A DNA stretch of 64,000 nt from Misgurnus anguillicaudatus (Eukaryota; Chordata; Actinopteri; Cypriniformes; Cobitidae), in contig NC_073358.2 of NCBI RefSeq assembly GCF_027580225.2, positions 6,949,501 to 7,013,500 on the forward strand, written 5' to 3'. The first letter of the stretch is position 1, and each line of letters begins with the position of its first letter. This document shows, piece after piece, positions 12,917-25,844 of the stretch. A program made the position numbers and the translations under genes. The notes below the pieces were generated by a model. The model was not told the DNA's origin. It did not search any database and worked only from the letters and a program-made list of their open reading frames with translations.

Positions 12917-13284
12917 AACTGGCCGTTCACACCAGACGCGGTAGAGGCGGCCAGCCCGAGTGATTAACATGTTAAGTCAATGCAAAGACACGAATAGGCA
13001 TCCTGTGGTGATTGCTGTGGGAAACGCGCGAGTTCAAAAAAACTGAACTTTGTCGGATTTCCGTGCTACGTTAACCAATCAGGACCTTGCTGTAGTAGTG
13101 ACGTGATTACAGGAAGTTGCAGAAGCCCCTCCCATGATGCAAATTTTCGTCCCGAATGACTAGAAATTCACGCACGGCTTTCACACGCGAATGAAGCAAG
13201 TAAACTCAAAATGTTTAAGCGTCCAACTAAGCGCAAATGCGCGCTTTTTGTCGCCTCTACCGCAGCTAGTGTGAACGCACCATT
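12917..13284. mobile_element. MITE, CGTTCACACCAGACGCGG type, copy 1
   Basis: The left end GGCCGTTCACACCAGACGCG pairs with the right end CTAGTGTGAACGCACCATT. The internal block AATCAGGACCTTGCTGTAGT is shared with a second copy at 51729-52055. Probably PIF/Harbinger-like; TSD not resolved. Confidence 0.7.
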
Positions 13285-13752
13285 ACAGTTAACGATAACT
13301 CGATTGATCGAACGTTCATTTAAACAATCATCGAAATATGGGAAATTGCATAAATTGACATCCCTATTTCAGACGCAGCCAAAATGTTTAAAAAAGCACT
13401 GGTCAAAAAGGCTATTTAACTTGAAAAGACCACATTAAACATAATTGTATGCAAAACCCATTCGGCATTAAATTAAACAAATGACTGCAATTACTGCTGT
13501 AGAACTATAACAAATGTAATTTCACTCTGAATAGCAAGTGCAATTAGCAAAAAACTACTTAACGCTATATAACCTGGTAAATAAAAAACTGGACTGTTGT
13601 GACTGCATGTTTTTATAAACCTGATTATAAAAACAAAACAATATGTGGACACAAATTATGTCAATTGAATGTTGTTCTCTTTACAATCAGTAAGGTAGAA
13701 TTAGGAAGATGACAGGTCAAAACACAACAAAAAATTGAATGCAAAAAAAGAG
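13285..13752. other. no gene seen
   Basis: Unremarkable AT-rich sequence. Confidence 0.5.
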
Positions 13753-14380
13753 TAGGGGTGGACAATAAATCAATAACAATATATTTTGCCGTATATAATT
13801 TTTTAAAATACCGTTGATATGGTTTCTAAACACATTTTTGATATTTCGATATACATCACAGGGTTCCTTGGCAGTTCACATGTCACGTCTAAAAACACAT
13901 GTTAAACGTGGCTCAAAGTGCGCTCCCGTGACATCTTTTGTAGCCTAGCAACTATTAGCTGCACTCTCCGGGACAGTGAGGAAACGGAATCTCTGATCGG
14001 ATATGAATCGCTCATCTGTACCTTGCGTCAAATCATACTATTGTTACCATGCGATCAATTAATCTGGTTGAAACTTTGGAGTGTTAGCCCAGAGAAGAGC
14101 TGTCACTCAGAAGTGCGAGAAGGAGGCGCAGGGTTAGTTCGCATCAAATCACAGCTTCTAATTGTGACACCATATAAGGAGGGAGAACGGGAGATGTAAT
14201 GCAACACAAACTGATTAACGGATGAGGAAAATAGGCTTAAGCCATCAGGTGCCCATATTAGAAAAGGGAAAAGATGAACTCATGCAAAAGTTTAAAGTAT
14301 ATATGCAGATATGACACTTGTCTTGTTATGAGTATATGTTGTAGTAAGCTAGTATCTTATATATAGAGTTTTGTTCCAAA

Positions 14381-14788
14381 TAGGGCTGTCACGATTATGA
14401 AATCTGGCTGACGGTTAATTGTCTAATACATTTTGATGAATATGACGATTAATTGCTTGTTTTAGGGCTTTAACGATTATGACGATTGATTGTCTTTTTT
14501 GTTGCTTGGACATTTCATTCTCATACATTTTTTTGTTTGTTCATGAAATAATTTTCACACATTGTTGTGATTTTTTACATTAAATCTTTTGCAAGGTTTA
14601 CCTGGCTGTAAATATTAATACACATAACGCATATTTAAAAGTAATCTGATACTGTCTCGTTTATACAGGCACCGCAGCTCCCCCTTGTGTTTTTAGAGAG
14701 ATGTGCACTTATTGCGGTGTTCTGAAATCATCGCGATGAGGTCAAACACTCGCAATGAGACGATTATTTAATCATTGTGACAGTCCTA
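14381..14788. mobile_element. hAT element, TSD gttccaaa
   Basis: The 8-bp TSD GTTCCAAA (14373-14380, 14789-14796) flanks termini TAGGGCTGTCACGATTATGA and TGTGACAGTCCTA. 408 bp, non-coding, inserted in the left end of an element A relative. Confidence 0.9.
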
Positions 14789-15593
14789 GTTCCAAAACGT
14801 GATAAATGCCATTTTTTATTAGTTACCACCAAAAGCAGTATTGTATCTGGTCAATATCAAAATGTAAATTCTTCATTTTACGCAAAATCTGATATCCGCC
14901 GTGTTATTCTGTCATCTTTTCTCTCTTTTTTCAAAACCACGACAAACGCCAGTACTCCTTCTCTGCAGAATGCAATAAATCCGCTCAAATCATCACAGCG
15001 CACCATTCCACGCACTGTAAACAGTAATGGCGGCTTATTGAATTCATGCAGAATCGTAGTTTTCCTCATCTACTTTGTACTTCGTGATCAACAAACAAAC
15101 AAAAACAAAATAATACTTTTGATGGCATTAATAAACCTGTGGTGGTTTTCTGTGGAGGGGAAGAAACGTAATCCAAGAAAATTTTACGAGCGAGGCACTT
15201 TCCATTATTTTATATGAAGTCAACGAATATATCCGATATATTGGCCGATATTTTTTCCAGAAACGCACAATAAAACATTAACAGATTTCCCTAACATTAG
15301 TTATTTGTAGTTATTTGTGAATTTTGACTAAAATAATATGATAATGTATTTTAAAAAGAAACTTGTCTCTTTTATTGTCTCGTGACCAACTCACCATGAA
15401 CTCAATTAACCGTTGTTCTCTGGATCAGCAGGTTGCAGGATGTGTGACGCATTATACATGAGTGTTGCCAACAGGGAGGTTGTAGAGTGCCTTCTGGTGG
15501 ACAAACTATACAACGGCAACACTCATGACATGGTTGAAGGCTGTTTTGTTTGTTTTTTTTTTATATTCATTTATCGGCCATTATGAATGCCGA

Positions 15594-16928
15594 CAGGCCC
15601 GGGGTGGGTAATCGGGAGAACCGGGAGAATTCCCGGTGGGCCGCTTCACTTTTGGGCCGGTGGAGTTTTTTTTTTTTTACATTTGTCACTTTAGTGAGTC
15701 TATCTTCTCTTAAATGACACTTCACACGTTTCGCGTTGACACTGCAGCGCGCAGCCTCTGCATGGGTTGTACCATGTGAGGGAGTTTCCCCTCCCCTCCC
15801 ATAGAGTTGGTTCGGTCCATAGCACGTCCCAGAAAACTTTTCTCCGGTAGGCTGGGCCGGCCCTACCGTAACAATACGCGTCTGAGAGGAGGAGGGCGTA
15901 AAAAACAGGTTGAAGAAAAAATTCATTGGAGGATGATGCTGCCAAATGTGCCAAACCTACAGATTTATTTTCAAGAGGACAACAACAGGTAACTTAAAGA
16001 GAAATAAGCCTAGTAATGATTAGCATTAGCAACGTAATTATTCGGCTAATACCGTTGTCAAACTATTTACAAGCCATTTTTTTTAGTTAAAATATTAGCC
16101 TTTTGTGTATACATGGCGATTCATAGACTTTGCAAATATTATGCAAGCAGCTTCTGAGCAGTAGATAAGCCAGTTCCCCGCTGAAAATGAGGAGGCCATG
16201 AGAAAACAATATGAATTAAAGTTACTTAACCCTCAGGTTGTGTTCAGAACCATATAACACCTTTTGTTCCCAGTCAAAAATGACCAGCCGAAAAAAAAAA
16301 GCTTATAAATCACTTGTTATGCTATATATTTACCCAATATTGGATTCAATATTTTTGTCAAATTGTTTTCTTTTTTAATTAGGACTGGGTTTTATATTTC
16401 TATTTGCATCTGATTAATCATAGGCCTCATAGCATTAGCAATGATAATAATTTATCAACCTTTTCTTGTGGAATAGATTCTAAACAGGGCTGGGTTATTT
16501 TTGACCCATAATGGGTAAATATTGGACAGAACACGCTGCCGGGTTAAAATTGACCCAATGCTGGGTTGTTTTAACCCAACTGTTGGGTTATTATAATCCA
16601 TGGTTGCATAACAACAATCCAACATTGGGTTATTTTTGGCCCGGCGTGTGTTCTGTCCAATATTTACCCATTGTGGGTGGAAAATAACACAGCCTTTTTT
16701 AGAGTGTAGAGGAATATTTTTGTTAACTTCTCATCTTAAGTGAAATATTATTTAACTTTTACCTTATTTGTTTAACCATGATATTAATAGAAACTATAGT
16801 AAGAGCTGGACTGTTGCTTTATTTATCCAGTTTGAAAAAAGTGCTAATTTGGAATAACACTATGGAAAAAGTGGGCCGGTCTTGGGCCTGAAACTCCCGG
16901 GCTGAAAAGTGGCCCCACTCCGGCCCTG
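15594..16928. mobile_element. hAT element, TSD aatgccga
   Basis: The 8-bp TSD AATGCCGA (15586-15593, 16929-16936) flanks termini CAGGCCCGGGGTGGG and CCCCACTCCGGCCCTG. 1335 bp. It carries the nested MITE 16488-16706. The open frames at its left are not transposase-like. Confidence 0.9.
16488..16706. mobile_element. Palindromic MITE (GCTGGGTTATTTTTGACCC), copy 1
   Basis: Two inverted arms carry GACCCATAATGGGTAAATAT and its inverse around a short centre. A better preserved copy lies at 48139-48370. Confidence 0.8.
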
Positions 16929-17352
16929 AATGCCGATATGATAGTATGGAAAATGCCTAATATCGGCTGATAATATCGGCCTGCCGATATATCGGTCGGG
17001 CTCTATTGAATGCACATTTATATATTGATTCAATAGATTTATATAATTTTGAAGAAAAAATTTGATTTATTGCATTTTGCGGAACAAATAATCAGTTTTT
17101 ATAATACATTTTTGAAAATCAAATTGTGGATTTGAATTTTAATGTGCTATGTGAAAATTTGTAACAGAAAATATTTTTTTTCATCTTGTCATTTTCTTGG
17201 TATAGAAAACACATTTTTACCCAATAGAGGGCAGCGCGTCATAACCTGAAAACCACGCCCACCGGGGGGGAAACAATCCAACCGTCTCCATTGACTTTGT
17301 ATTGCGAGAGGCCGCCTCCCCGTCATCTCTGGCTCACAACAAAAACAGAACA

Positions 17353-17502
17353 ATGCCCAAAAGCTGCTGCGCGACAAGATATACAGCCAACAAGCCAAAA
17401 AACCCAGAAACACGTTTTTATAAGCTGTCGAGCCAGAAAAAAGTGGATCGCCGACTACGTTTCCCCCTAGTGGACGCAGTTTTACTAATAGGAGTACTAT
17501 GA
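17353..17502 (+). pseudogene. THAP zinc-finger N-terminus fragment
   Basis: A start codon opens MPKSCCATRYTANKPKNPE, then TRFYKLSSQKK. Met-Pro-x-x-Cys-Cys-Ala with a downstream Phe-Tyr-x-(Leu/Phe) is the usual start of a THAP DNA-binding domain, but the second zinc Cys is Tyr here and the frame decays after about 35 codons. Upstream is a CpG-bearing segment (17219-17350). Most likely a relic of a THAP-coding DNA transposon; a decayed host THAP gene copy is possible. Confidence 0.55.
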
Positions 17503-17515
17503 AAAGTTGCCTGTT

Positions 17516-17722
17516 TCCACTTTTGTGTCTTTAAACGCTCGTTTTTTGAGGTCGACAGCTTTAGTTTAGGTCAATAAAAACTTTTTTGGCTTGTTAGCTG
17601 TACATATTGTCACACAGCAGCTTTTAGGTATTATTTTGTTTTTAAGTTTGATCTGTAAATAAGTTTTTATAAGCTGTCGACCCCCAAAAAACGAGCGTTT
17701 AAAGACACAAAAGTGGAAACCG
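17516..17722. repeat. Inverted repeat, CCACTTTTGTGTCTTTAAAC arms
   Basis: Arms at about 17516-17570 and 17664-17722 pair (TTTAAACGCTCGTTTTTTG with its inverse). It also overlaps the TATAAGCTGTCGA string found in the THAP fragment. Possibly the end of that transposon. Confidence 0.6.
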
Positions 17723-17960
17723 TGAAACCGTAAAAACTGTGGTTTTTAAATTTGCATAACTGCGCTCTGTCTCTATTAGTCAAAATAGATTTATCATATC
17801 ATTATGTAGCTTGCTATGCAGTTACATTGATCAAAACTATGGAACAATAAAAGTCAATACTAATCAAAACAACATTCATACCGTTACTGGATTTATACTG
17901 TATCAACAAAAATGAATAAGTATATTGGCGATAAAAAGTTCGACCATATCGTCCAACCCC

Positions 17961-19115
<1,155 letters not shown>

Positions 19116-19123
19116 CAGACATG

Positions 19124-20743
19124 TAGGGTAGCAAAATTTTGGGAATTTTCAAGGCTGGATACTTTCCATGGGAATTAATGGAAATATATTGAAATTAACA
19201 GGAATTATTGGGGATAAACTGGAAATTAACAGGAATTAAAGAAAAATTTGAAAAAATTGCAGGGAAATTAAATGTAGTTAAAAAATATATAATTTTGTTT
19301 AAAACAACAAGATTTAATGCAACTTCATTTGAATTTTTTTACCCTGCACATTTCTCAGTCGCATGCATACTGCTTACCCCGGATTTCCACCGACTGCGAA
19401 ACGGCTGCGGATCTGCTGCGGAACGGCGGTGGAGTCACCCCGGATTTCCACCGACTGTGGAGCGGCTGCAGATCGGCTCCCCTGCTTTACGGCTCCGCAC
19501 TCCGCCGTCCGCTAATACCCACCGGATCCGTATTTGTTGCAGAGCGGCTGCGTGCTGAAGTGACGAGGACCCGTGAGTTCTCGCAAATTCACATGAAGAT
19601 CGCGCGATATCTAGTTCTGTCTCCGCCCATTATGACGTTGAATTATGACGTTATTACAAACCAGCCCAGATCACAACACGAGATCTCGCCAATTCAGGTA
19701 TGATCACACAATAAAGTCATGGCTCCGCCCTGCGGAGCTGTCCGGCATCCGTCAAAAATAGAAGCTCTGCGTATTTGTGCCGGAGGGCTGCGGATGGCCG
19801 GAGCTGTGACGGATTCGGAACGCAGTCAGTGGAAATACACACATTGACTTGAATGGAAACCGATTGACTCCGCCGCCGTTCCGCAGCGGATCCGCAGCCT
19901 TTCCGCAGTCGGTGGAAATTGAGGGTACGCAGTCGGTGGAAATTGAGGGTCAATCGCAAGATCTTGTGTTGTGATCTGGGCTGGTCCAGCAAAACGTCAT
20001 AATTTAACGTCATAATGGGCGGAGACAGAACTAGATATCGCGCGATCATAACGTGAATTTGCGAGACCTCGTCACTTCAGCACGCAGCCGCTCTGCAACA
20101 AATACGGAACTGGCGGGTATTGGCGGACGGCGGAGTGCGGAGCCGTAACGCAGCGGAGCCGATCTGCAGCCGCTCCGCAGTCTGTGGAAATCCGGGGTTA
20201 CTGAAGGGCAAATGAGGCCACACCCCCTGCGTGTACTTGCATTCTTCCATATGCACAAATCATTTCTTGAAGCCAGTAAATCAGATATGTAAATGTAAGC
20301 TAGCACTATTTAATTAACGAATTTATGAGGCTAGCTATCATGTAGCTAGCTGAAGGTGTGATGCTCTTTCTTCTACATTCTGCTAGCCAGTTTTCTGTTG
20401 TCGTACAGAATTAAGTTACCACCCAAAAGTTTGGACACATTACTCTTTTTAATATTTTTGAAATAAATCTCTTATGCTTATCAAGCCTGCATTTATTAAG
20501 CCTGCATTTATTTGTTCAAATAAATCCATGACTTGAGGGGCGTAAGTATCAGGATTCTTCAAAATTTGTATTACCTTGCATGCATGTCTGCTTATGACTA
20601 AACTAAATGTTAATTTATGTTTGAATGTGATATAGTTTATATACATTTCCCAAAATTTCCAAATAATTCCCATAAATTCCCGTTAAGTTTCCAAATCTCC
20701 CCAAAGTTTCAATAAATTTACTTTTCACCCCTTTGCAACTCTA
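19124..20743. mobile_element. hAT element hosting a Harbinger MITE
   Basis: Near-identical 8-bp flanks CAGACATG (19116-19123) and CAGCCATG (20744-20751) bound termini TAGGGTAGCAAAATT and TTGCAACTCTA. Subterminal regions repeat GGAATT and ATTTCC words. Interrupted by 19377-20197. Confidence 0.82.
19377..20197. mobile_element. PIF/Harbinger MITE, TSD TTA
   Basis: TTA flanks both sides (19374-19376, 20198-20200). Termini CCCCGGATTTCCACCGACTG and the inverse. A second copy of the left terminus begins at 19438, so the left arm holds a partial duplication. The arms give the Arg/Gly-rich false reading frames on both strands. Confidence 0.85.
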
Positions 20744-20767
20744 CAGCCATGTCAAGTCAAATGTATT

Positions 20768-21852
20768 GGTAACATTTAACTTGAAGGGGTGTTCATAAGA
20801 CTGATATGATACTTTCATAATCATGATATCACAAGTGTCATGAACATGAAGGAAATTTTTTATAGCTGTCATTAAGTGTCATTTGTTCAGTTATGTCATT
20901 TTTAATGCAAAGATGACATTGTTTCAGATGTCTTTGATATGAAAACTTGACATAAGCCAATACATCATAACTAATCTGTCATAAACATGACATAGCAGAA
21001 TAATTATCAAACTTAAGAATCTACCTAGCTTTATGGGTTAACATTACATTAAAATGTCATTAAGTGTTAATACTCTGTCAAATAATTTTAAATACCTTAA
21101 CAAAATGCAACAGACGCAAAATAATATATTTAACTTTATGTATGTGAACAATACTGTACATAAAAAACTGACAACAGAACTTGTTCTTCCTCACACAGAG
21201 GGCTCTGAAATTTTCTGACAGAAGAAAAAACTAAAAAAAGTTTAATCAATTTAATTTATTGTAATAAACTTTGCAGCGATATGGGCCCAACACTGCATGG
21301 CTTAACCCATTATTGTACTGTTTTCATTTCATTTTAGGTGAATCGGTCTCCAAATGCAATAAAATATAATTGTATCAATTTTAATTATTATTATTATTAT
21401 TATTATTATAGAATGATTGATTTTATTTGTTAAACACATGGAGGAAACTTAAAAAAAAAACATTATGAACTGAAGAATATTCATGATATTGTTATAAAAT
21501 TTTTTGACAGAGCATTAACACTTAATGACTTTTTAACGACAAATAATATTTCTACCACTTTTTAATGACAAATTCAATTTGTATCACTGGTAATAAGTGG
21601 TCAGTTATGTCTTGGTAATATCAAGTTGTCATGACAAGTTATGATGTATTGGTTCATGTCAAGTTGTCAAAACAAAGACATCTCAAACAATGTCATCTTT
21701 GCATTAAAAATGACATAATTGAACAAATGACAATTAATGACAGTTGTCATAAACGTGCATCAAATCTCCTTCATGTTCATAGCATGTGTCATGTAATGAT
21801 TATAATTGTGTCATGTCAGTCTTATGAACACCCCTTTAAGTAAAGTGTTACC
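20768..21852. mobile_element. Inverted-repeat element, GGTAACA termini, copy 1
   Basis: Flanks AATGTATT (20760-20767) and AATGTATC (21853-21860) look like an 8-bp TSD with one change. Long arms contain GGGGTGTTCATAAGACTGA and inverse, and AATGACAT words. A second copy is at 39074-40041. hAT-like by TSD length. Confidence 0.75.
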
Positions 21853-21860
21853 AATGTATC

Positions 21861-22906
21861 TATATAGCAAATTCAGCTGCCTAAAGCCTGTAGTATGTTT
21901 TGTTACGTGGAGGTGAGAATACGCGCACTGTCGAATGCACAGACCTACACAGACGTTCAAAGCATTTGCATTGTGACAAATTGCAATGCATCTCCTGGCC
22001 TACATACTACATTCTCTTGCAGGCATTGTTATTTTCGACAAGGTATTTGTTTCAGAGTTCATTCTAGCCACCAGTCAGACCATTGAACAAACAGAAACCG
22101 GAAGTTAAGTTCCAGCCAGACGCGTAAACGCACGTGCGCCAGATGAAACCGTCTATATTTCAGGTTTAAGCCCAGAGTATAGTCTGTTTTTTACGTGTAC
22201 GCCAACGTACGCACACGGTTGAATGCATAACCTTGAAAAGTATCGTTTATTTGACTCGTATGTGTACACAGACGTTCGACAAATGCGCATTACGACATAC
22301 TCCTGTATGCGCATGCGCACCCTTTACGTAAAATGTACGCACGGTTTCAAAAATCCAGCGGTCTGCATACAATACATATTACTCTGATGGCGAAATTGGC
22401 ATTACACACACTATGCAGTCCTATACTTAGGGCTAAGCTTTTAGATGCACCCATAAAAGTCAAGTAACCCTACATGTAAATTTTTGACGGGTGGTGTGTG
22501 TAACATTGCAGCTCTTCCCAATGAACAACTGAACTTAAACTGATCTTTAATAAATCTAAAAAAATCTTGATATTTAATAAAAATATACACATTAAAAATT
22601 ACTATCAGTTTTGTTCACTGTTAAGATGACTACAAAACTTTTTTATCTTCATATCAGTCAGTGGCAGATGTGATTCTGCCAATGTTTGTGATTTACTGAT
22701 GGCAATGGCTTGTGTAACTGCAGGCACTGTTAGTAAATACAGAAACATGGCGAAACAACTGAGGAATGCAAATGTGCTCAGGACACTTCAAGTTCACGAA
22801 TGAGAAATGCAGTTTGGGGCCATTCTGAATCATCTTATAACCTCATGTCTATTTGTTATCTAAATAAAGATTTTCAGCAGTAGTATTTAGCTGTTTATTT
22901 TTGCCA
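21861..22906. other. intron, possible degenerate repeats only
   Basis: Two CpG-containing stretches around 21895 and 22170-22340 share ACGTACGC-like words and may be an old repeat. No exon signals. Confidence 0.4.
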
Positions 22907-22914
22907 AGACTGAG

Positions 22915-23775
22915 CTATATGGGGAGGCTGCAGACCTGGAGCCGGTAGATCTGCGCCCCTGGCGGTTTTGCGCCCCTGGCAGTTTTGCGCCCCTGTTGCT
23001 CCTCGTGCGTCCAGTAGTGGGAGAGGGAAATACAACTAGGATAATAGCCTATTTAAACAACCGTTTATGAGCACTATTTATTAATATTACACATTTAAAC
23101 GAAAATTGTATAAACTTACAGTGTACACTGCAGTCTGCACACTACGGAACCACAGACAGTAAAAAAATCCATATAGTCCAGGTCTGGTCATCTTGGTTTT
23201 TATTATTGGAGATAAAAATAAGGATCATGGGTTTAAATAGTTTTGCATTATGATACGAGTGTATATTAGCGTGTTTTCCTGTGGCATTTGAAATCGATTG
23301 GACCCGGAAGCGGCGCATGATGACGTCACACTTAACTATTTATATTTATTTATAAACTGTTTTTATATACAAGAGACTGACTGATATACGATGTTGTGAA
23401 TTTATATTAAGTTACATTAAGATATTAACCATATTTAGGCCATAAGCATAAAAAAGTACTGTGTAATCATATGGATCCTAAATTAAATATCTGCTGTACA
23501 ATTCACAATAGGTCGTCATACAGCTACAAACATGTCCTACATAGCATTTTATGAAGACAAACACAATGTAACTTTTCTAAAATTCCAGGGGTCAATTCGT
23601 ATCGCTTCAAGAAGGTCTGCTGCTATCATACGGATATATGTCTAGGCTCATATACTAATATACAGCCTCCCCCTACTGGACGCATGAGGAATAACAGGGG
23701 CGTAAAACTGTCAGGGGCGTAAAACTGCCAGGGGCATAGATCTACCGGCTCCAGGTCTGCAGCCTCCCCCTACTC
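22915..23775. mobile_element. Transposon with 8-bp TSD agactgag
   Basis: Direct repeat AGACTGAG (22907-22914, 23776-23783). Inverted ends with GGGGAGGCTGCAGACCTGGA; subterminal tandem units GCGCCCCTGGC(A/G)GTTTT occur two to three times in each arm. The outermost six bases do not match between ends. Probably hAT. It lies next to specc1 exon 23871-24003. Confidence 0.78.
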
Positions 23776-23870
23776 AGACTGAGAGAGGAGGATGAACTCT
23801 AATGTTGCTTTAGTGCCTCTAGTGAGGAAGACGTTAACTTCATCTGTTTCATTGAGCGTGTGAAGCTTAC

Positions 23871-24003
23871 TTGAGTTTGCTGTTGGCTCTGTTGTAAGTA
23901 AAGGTGGAGGTCCGGCTGTTAAAATGAGATGGAGGTTTAATCACCGACTCTAAGGATGGACTCTTCCTCATAAGGGATGAAGATTTCAGTTCGTCACACG
24001 ACC
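23871..24003 (-). CDS. specc1: specc1 linker exon with RKSPSLES motif
   Basis: The acceptor is TCTCTCACAG before 24003 and the donor GTAAGC follows 23871. Of the three frames only one is open across the exon: 133 bases as 2 plus 43 codons plus 2. The peptide has LMRKSPSLESVIKPPS and ends NRANSKL, matching the cytospin-B linker just before the CH domain. Its last two bases (AA) are completed by T of the CH exon to give Asn. The frame reads into TAA directly at the donor, so the splice site is required. An 861-bp transposon with an 8-bp TSD ends 86 bp beyond the donor. Confidence 0.9.
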
Positions 24004-24205
24004 CTGTGAGAGACAGAACAACAGGTCCGTATAAAAACTTGTACATTGTGTCCTATTATTCCCATTTCACCAGGTTTCCAGGGAATCGCAGCTCTCCGAG
24101 GACATATTAACACTACTTCCAAAAGTTCTGGGCTCTAGTGACCCAAATTTATTTAAAGGAATTGACACACTGCTTAATCATACAAAACTTAGTAGTAGTA
24201 CTAAG

Positions 24206-24975
24206 CAACACATTCTCACTTCCCAAGGCGTCAAAATCTGAAGCATGCCCAAACGCCCCCAGCGTCAGCACGAAGACGCGAAGGGTGCCCCTATGCGTCA
24301 CTATATCGACGAAATGGGAACTCCCTTACTTTCATGCTAATCCCCCAGCGCCGGACACAGACGAAAGGGAATCCCGGAAGGTGATGCCGTCACGTTATGC
24401 GACGATCGGCAGGATCATGCCGCTTCTGGACGGTAACTACTCAATTTTTTTCCAATTTTTAAACCATTATCACTTGGGGTTGGGGTTAGACTTGGGGTTT
24501 GGATGTCAGTTTGTTTATACTTTTTGTCTTCTGATTTTTAAGCCACTGTTGCTTGGGGTTAGAGTTCGGGTTTGGGTTAGGATGTCTGTATTGGTTTGTA
24601 CTTTTTGTCTTCTGATTTTTAAGCCACTGTTGCTTGGGGTTAGAGTTGGGTTTGGGTTAGGATGTAATTTTATGTAACAGAAAGTCATTCTAACCCCAAC
24701 CCCAAGCAACAATGGTAAAAAATTTGGAACAAAAATTGAGTAGCTACCATCCAGAAGCGGCACGATCCCGCCGATCGCCGCACAACGCGACGGCACCACC
24801 CTCCGGGACTCCCCCCCGTCTACACCCGACGCCAAGGGACCAGCACGAAAGCAACGGAGCTCCCACTTCGTCCATATAGCGACGCATAGGGGCACCCTTC
24901 GCGTCTTCATGCTGACGCTGAGGGCGTTTGAACATGCTTCGGATTTTGACGCCTTGGGAAGTGAGAATGGGTTGC
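24206..24975. mobile_element. Palindromic MITE with GGGGTTAG loop, member 1
   Basis: Arms of about 260 bases: CATTCTCACTTCCCAAGGCG and GACGCCTTGGGAAGTGAGAATG. The 6-bp direct repeat ACTAAG flanks it (24200-24205, 24976-24981). The loop holds GGGGTTAG-rich sequence shared with 31197-31792 and 35961-36412, though the arms differ. Confidence 0.75.
24519..24680. repeat. Tandem duplication of about 81 bp
   Basis: ACTTTTTGTCTTCTGATTTT and the following GCCACTGTTGCTTGGGGTTA are repeated twice in direct orientation inside the loop of the MITE 24206-24975. The TTAGGGTTT-like words are not a telomere array. Confidence 0.8.
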
Positions 24976-24989
24976 ACTAAGGAGAGTAA

Positions 24990-25805
24990 TGATGGCTTCA
25001 CAGTTTTACTGTCAACCTTATTAAGTATAAGGCCATTTTCACCAAAAACAATCAGAGCACTTTGAAAATGAACCACATGGGACCATACAGCCAAAAGTGT
25101 GTTACTGTTAAAGGTACAGTGTGGTTTTTTTAGCGGCATCTATCTGTGAGATTGCGAATTGCAACCCACCTCAATTTTGAAACGCAAAGAGAAGCTACGG
25201 TAGCTCAGGACAAACATTTAATCGCTTGAGATGTAGAGACGAACGCACTCTGTAAAACAGTTGGTCCGTGTAGGGCTACTGTAGGAACATGACGTCTACT
25301 TCCATGTAAGAAGACACGCATTCTATGTAGATAAAAACGGCTAATTTTATAGTAAAATAAAAAATACAGTTTATTACAGTAATGTATGTACTGTAAGGTC
25401 TTTATACACCACTATCTGGGTTTCCATCAAAACGTGAAGCGATTCTTTTCAAAATTAGCAAAAAAGAAAAACAAACAAATGCAAATTAGGTGCAATTCCA
25501 TCAAGTTGTTCGAGCGAATGATGGTGGTATTGTTAACCTAGTAACCAACAGTAAATAAAACAAGGCACGCTTAGAAAATGGAGACAGGACTGCATTTGCC
25601 AAACTGAATGCTGTGCACAGATAAAGAAATTGATATATGTCAGCTGATACAACTAGACGATCAGTCACTTGGATTTAATGTTCGCTACGTCCGAATTTAT
25701 TCTGCAAATGTGTTTTCAGAGGATATGGCAACCGCAAGAACATGGGCTGATCTGAAAGAGTCACGCCTCCCGTCAGTTCCTCGAAATATACCTCTCCCAA
25801 TGCAC
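24990..25805. other. intron, truncated MITE ends only
   Basis: TTAAAGGTACAGTGTGG near 25108 looks like a left end of a TTAA MITE without a partner. TTTCCATCAAAACG near 25430 is another repeat-type word. No exon signals. Confidence 0.4.
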
Positions 25806-25844
25806 TCAATATGTGACACTTGTGCAGACGCCAACTCCTATTGT

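Larger units (their letters stand above)
15227..17005. mobile_element. hAT-like element with CGATATATCGG ends, left end truncated
   Basis: The right end ATATCGGTCGGGCTCTA (to 17005) has a degenerate partner at the left near 15227 (CCGATATATTGGCCGATA), without the terminal bases. It contains hAT 15594-16928. Confidence 0.55.
14366..17211. mobile_element. Element A relative, inverted, heavily interrupted
   Basis: 14789-15218 and 17006-17211 align as the reverse complement of 10690-12365 (for example the block with GTGATCAACAAACAAACA, and the block with TATAGAAAACACATTTTTAC). Two hAT elements and further nested repeats break it up; its right terminus is lost. Confidence 0.65.
13753..17960. mobile_element. 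Possible outer hAT-like element framing a nested mosaic
   Basis: TAGGGGTGGACAATAAATC at the left and CATATCGTCCAACCCC at the right are imperfect inverted ends of a type also seen at 43382-44058. No TSD survives, so the pairing is tentative. Confidence 0.35.

Noticed and set aside
14777..15217. 146-codon frame
   Set aside because: Lies entirely within the inverted relative of element A; the corresponding part of the other copy is not open.
15567..15954. Minus-strand frames near the left end of the hAT at 15594
   Set aside because: They cross the element border and show no transposase or other motif.
19208..20306. Arg-rich frames on both strands
   Set aside because: They lie in the inverted arms of a Harbinger MITE and mirror each other.
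24475..24715. TTAGGG-like words as a telomere-type array
   Set aside because: Units are irregular and belong to a MITE loop shared with two other elements.
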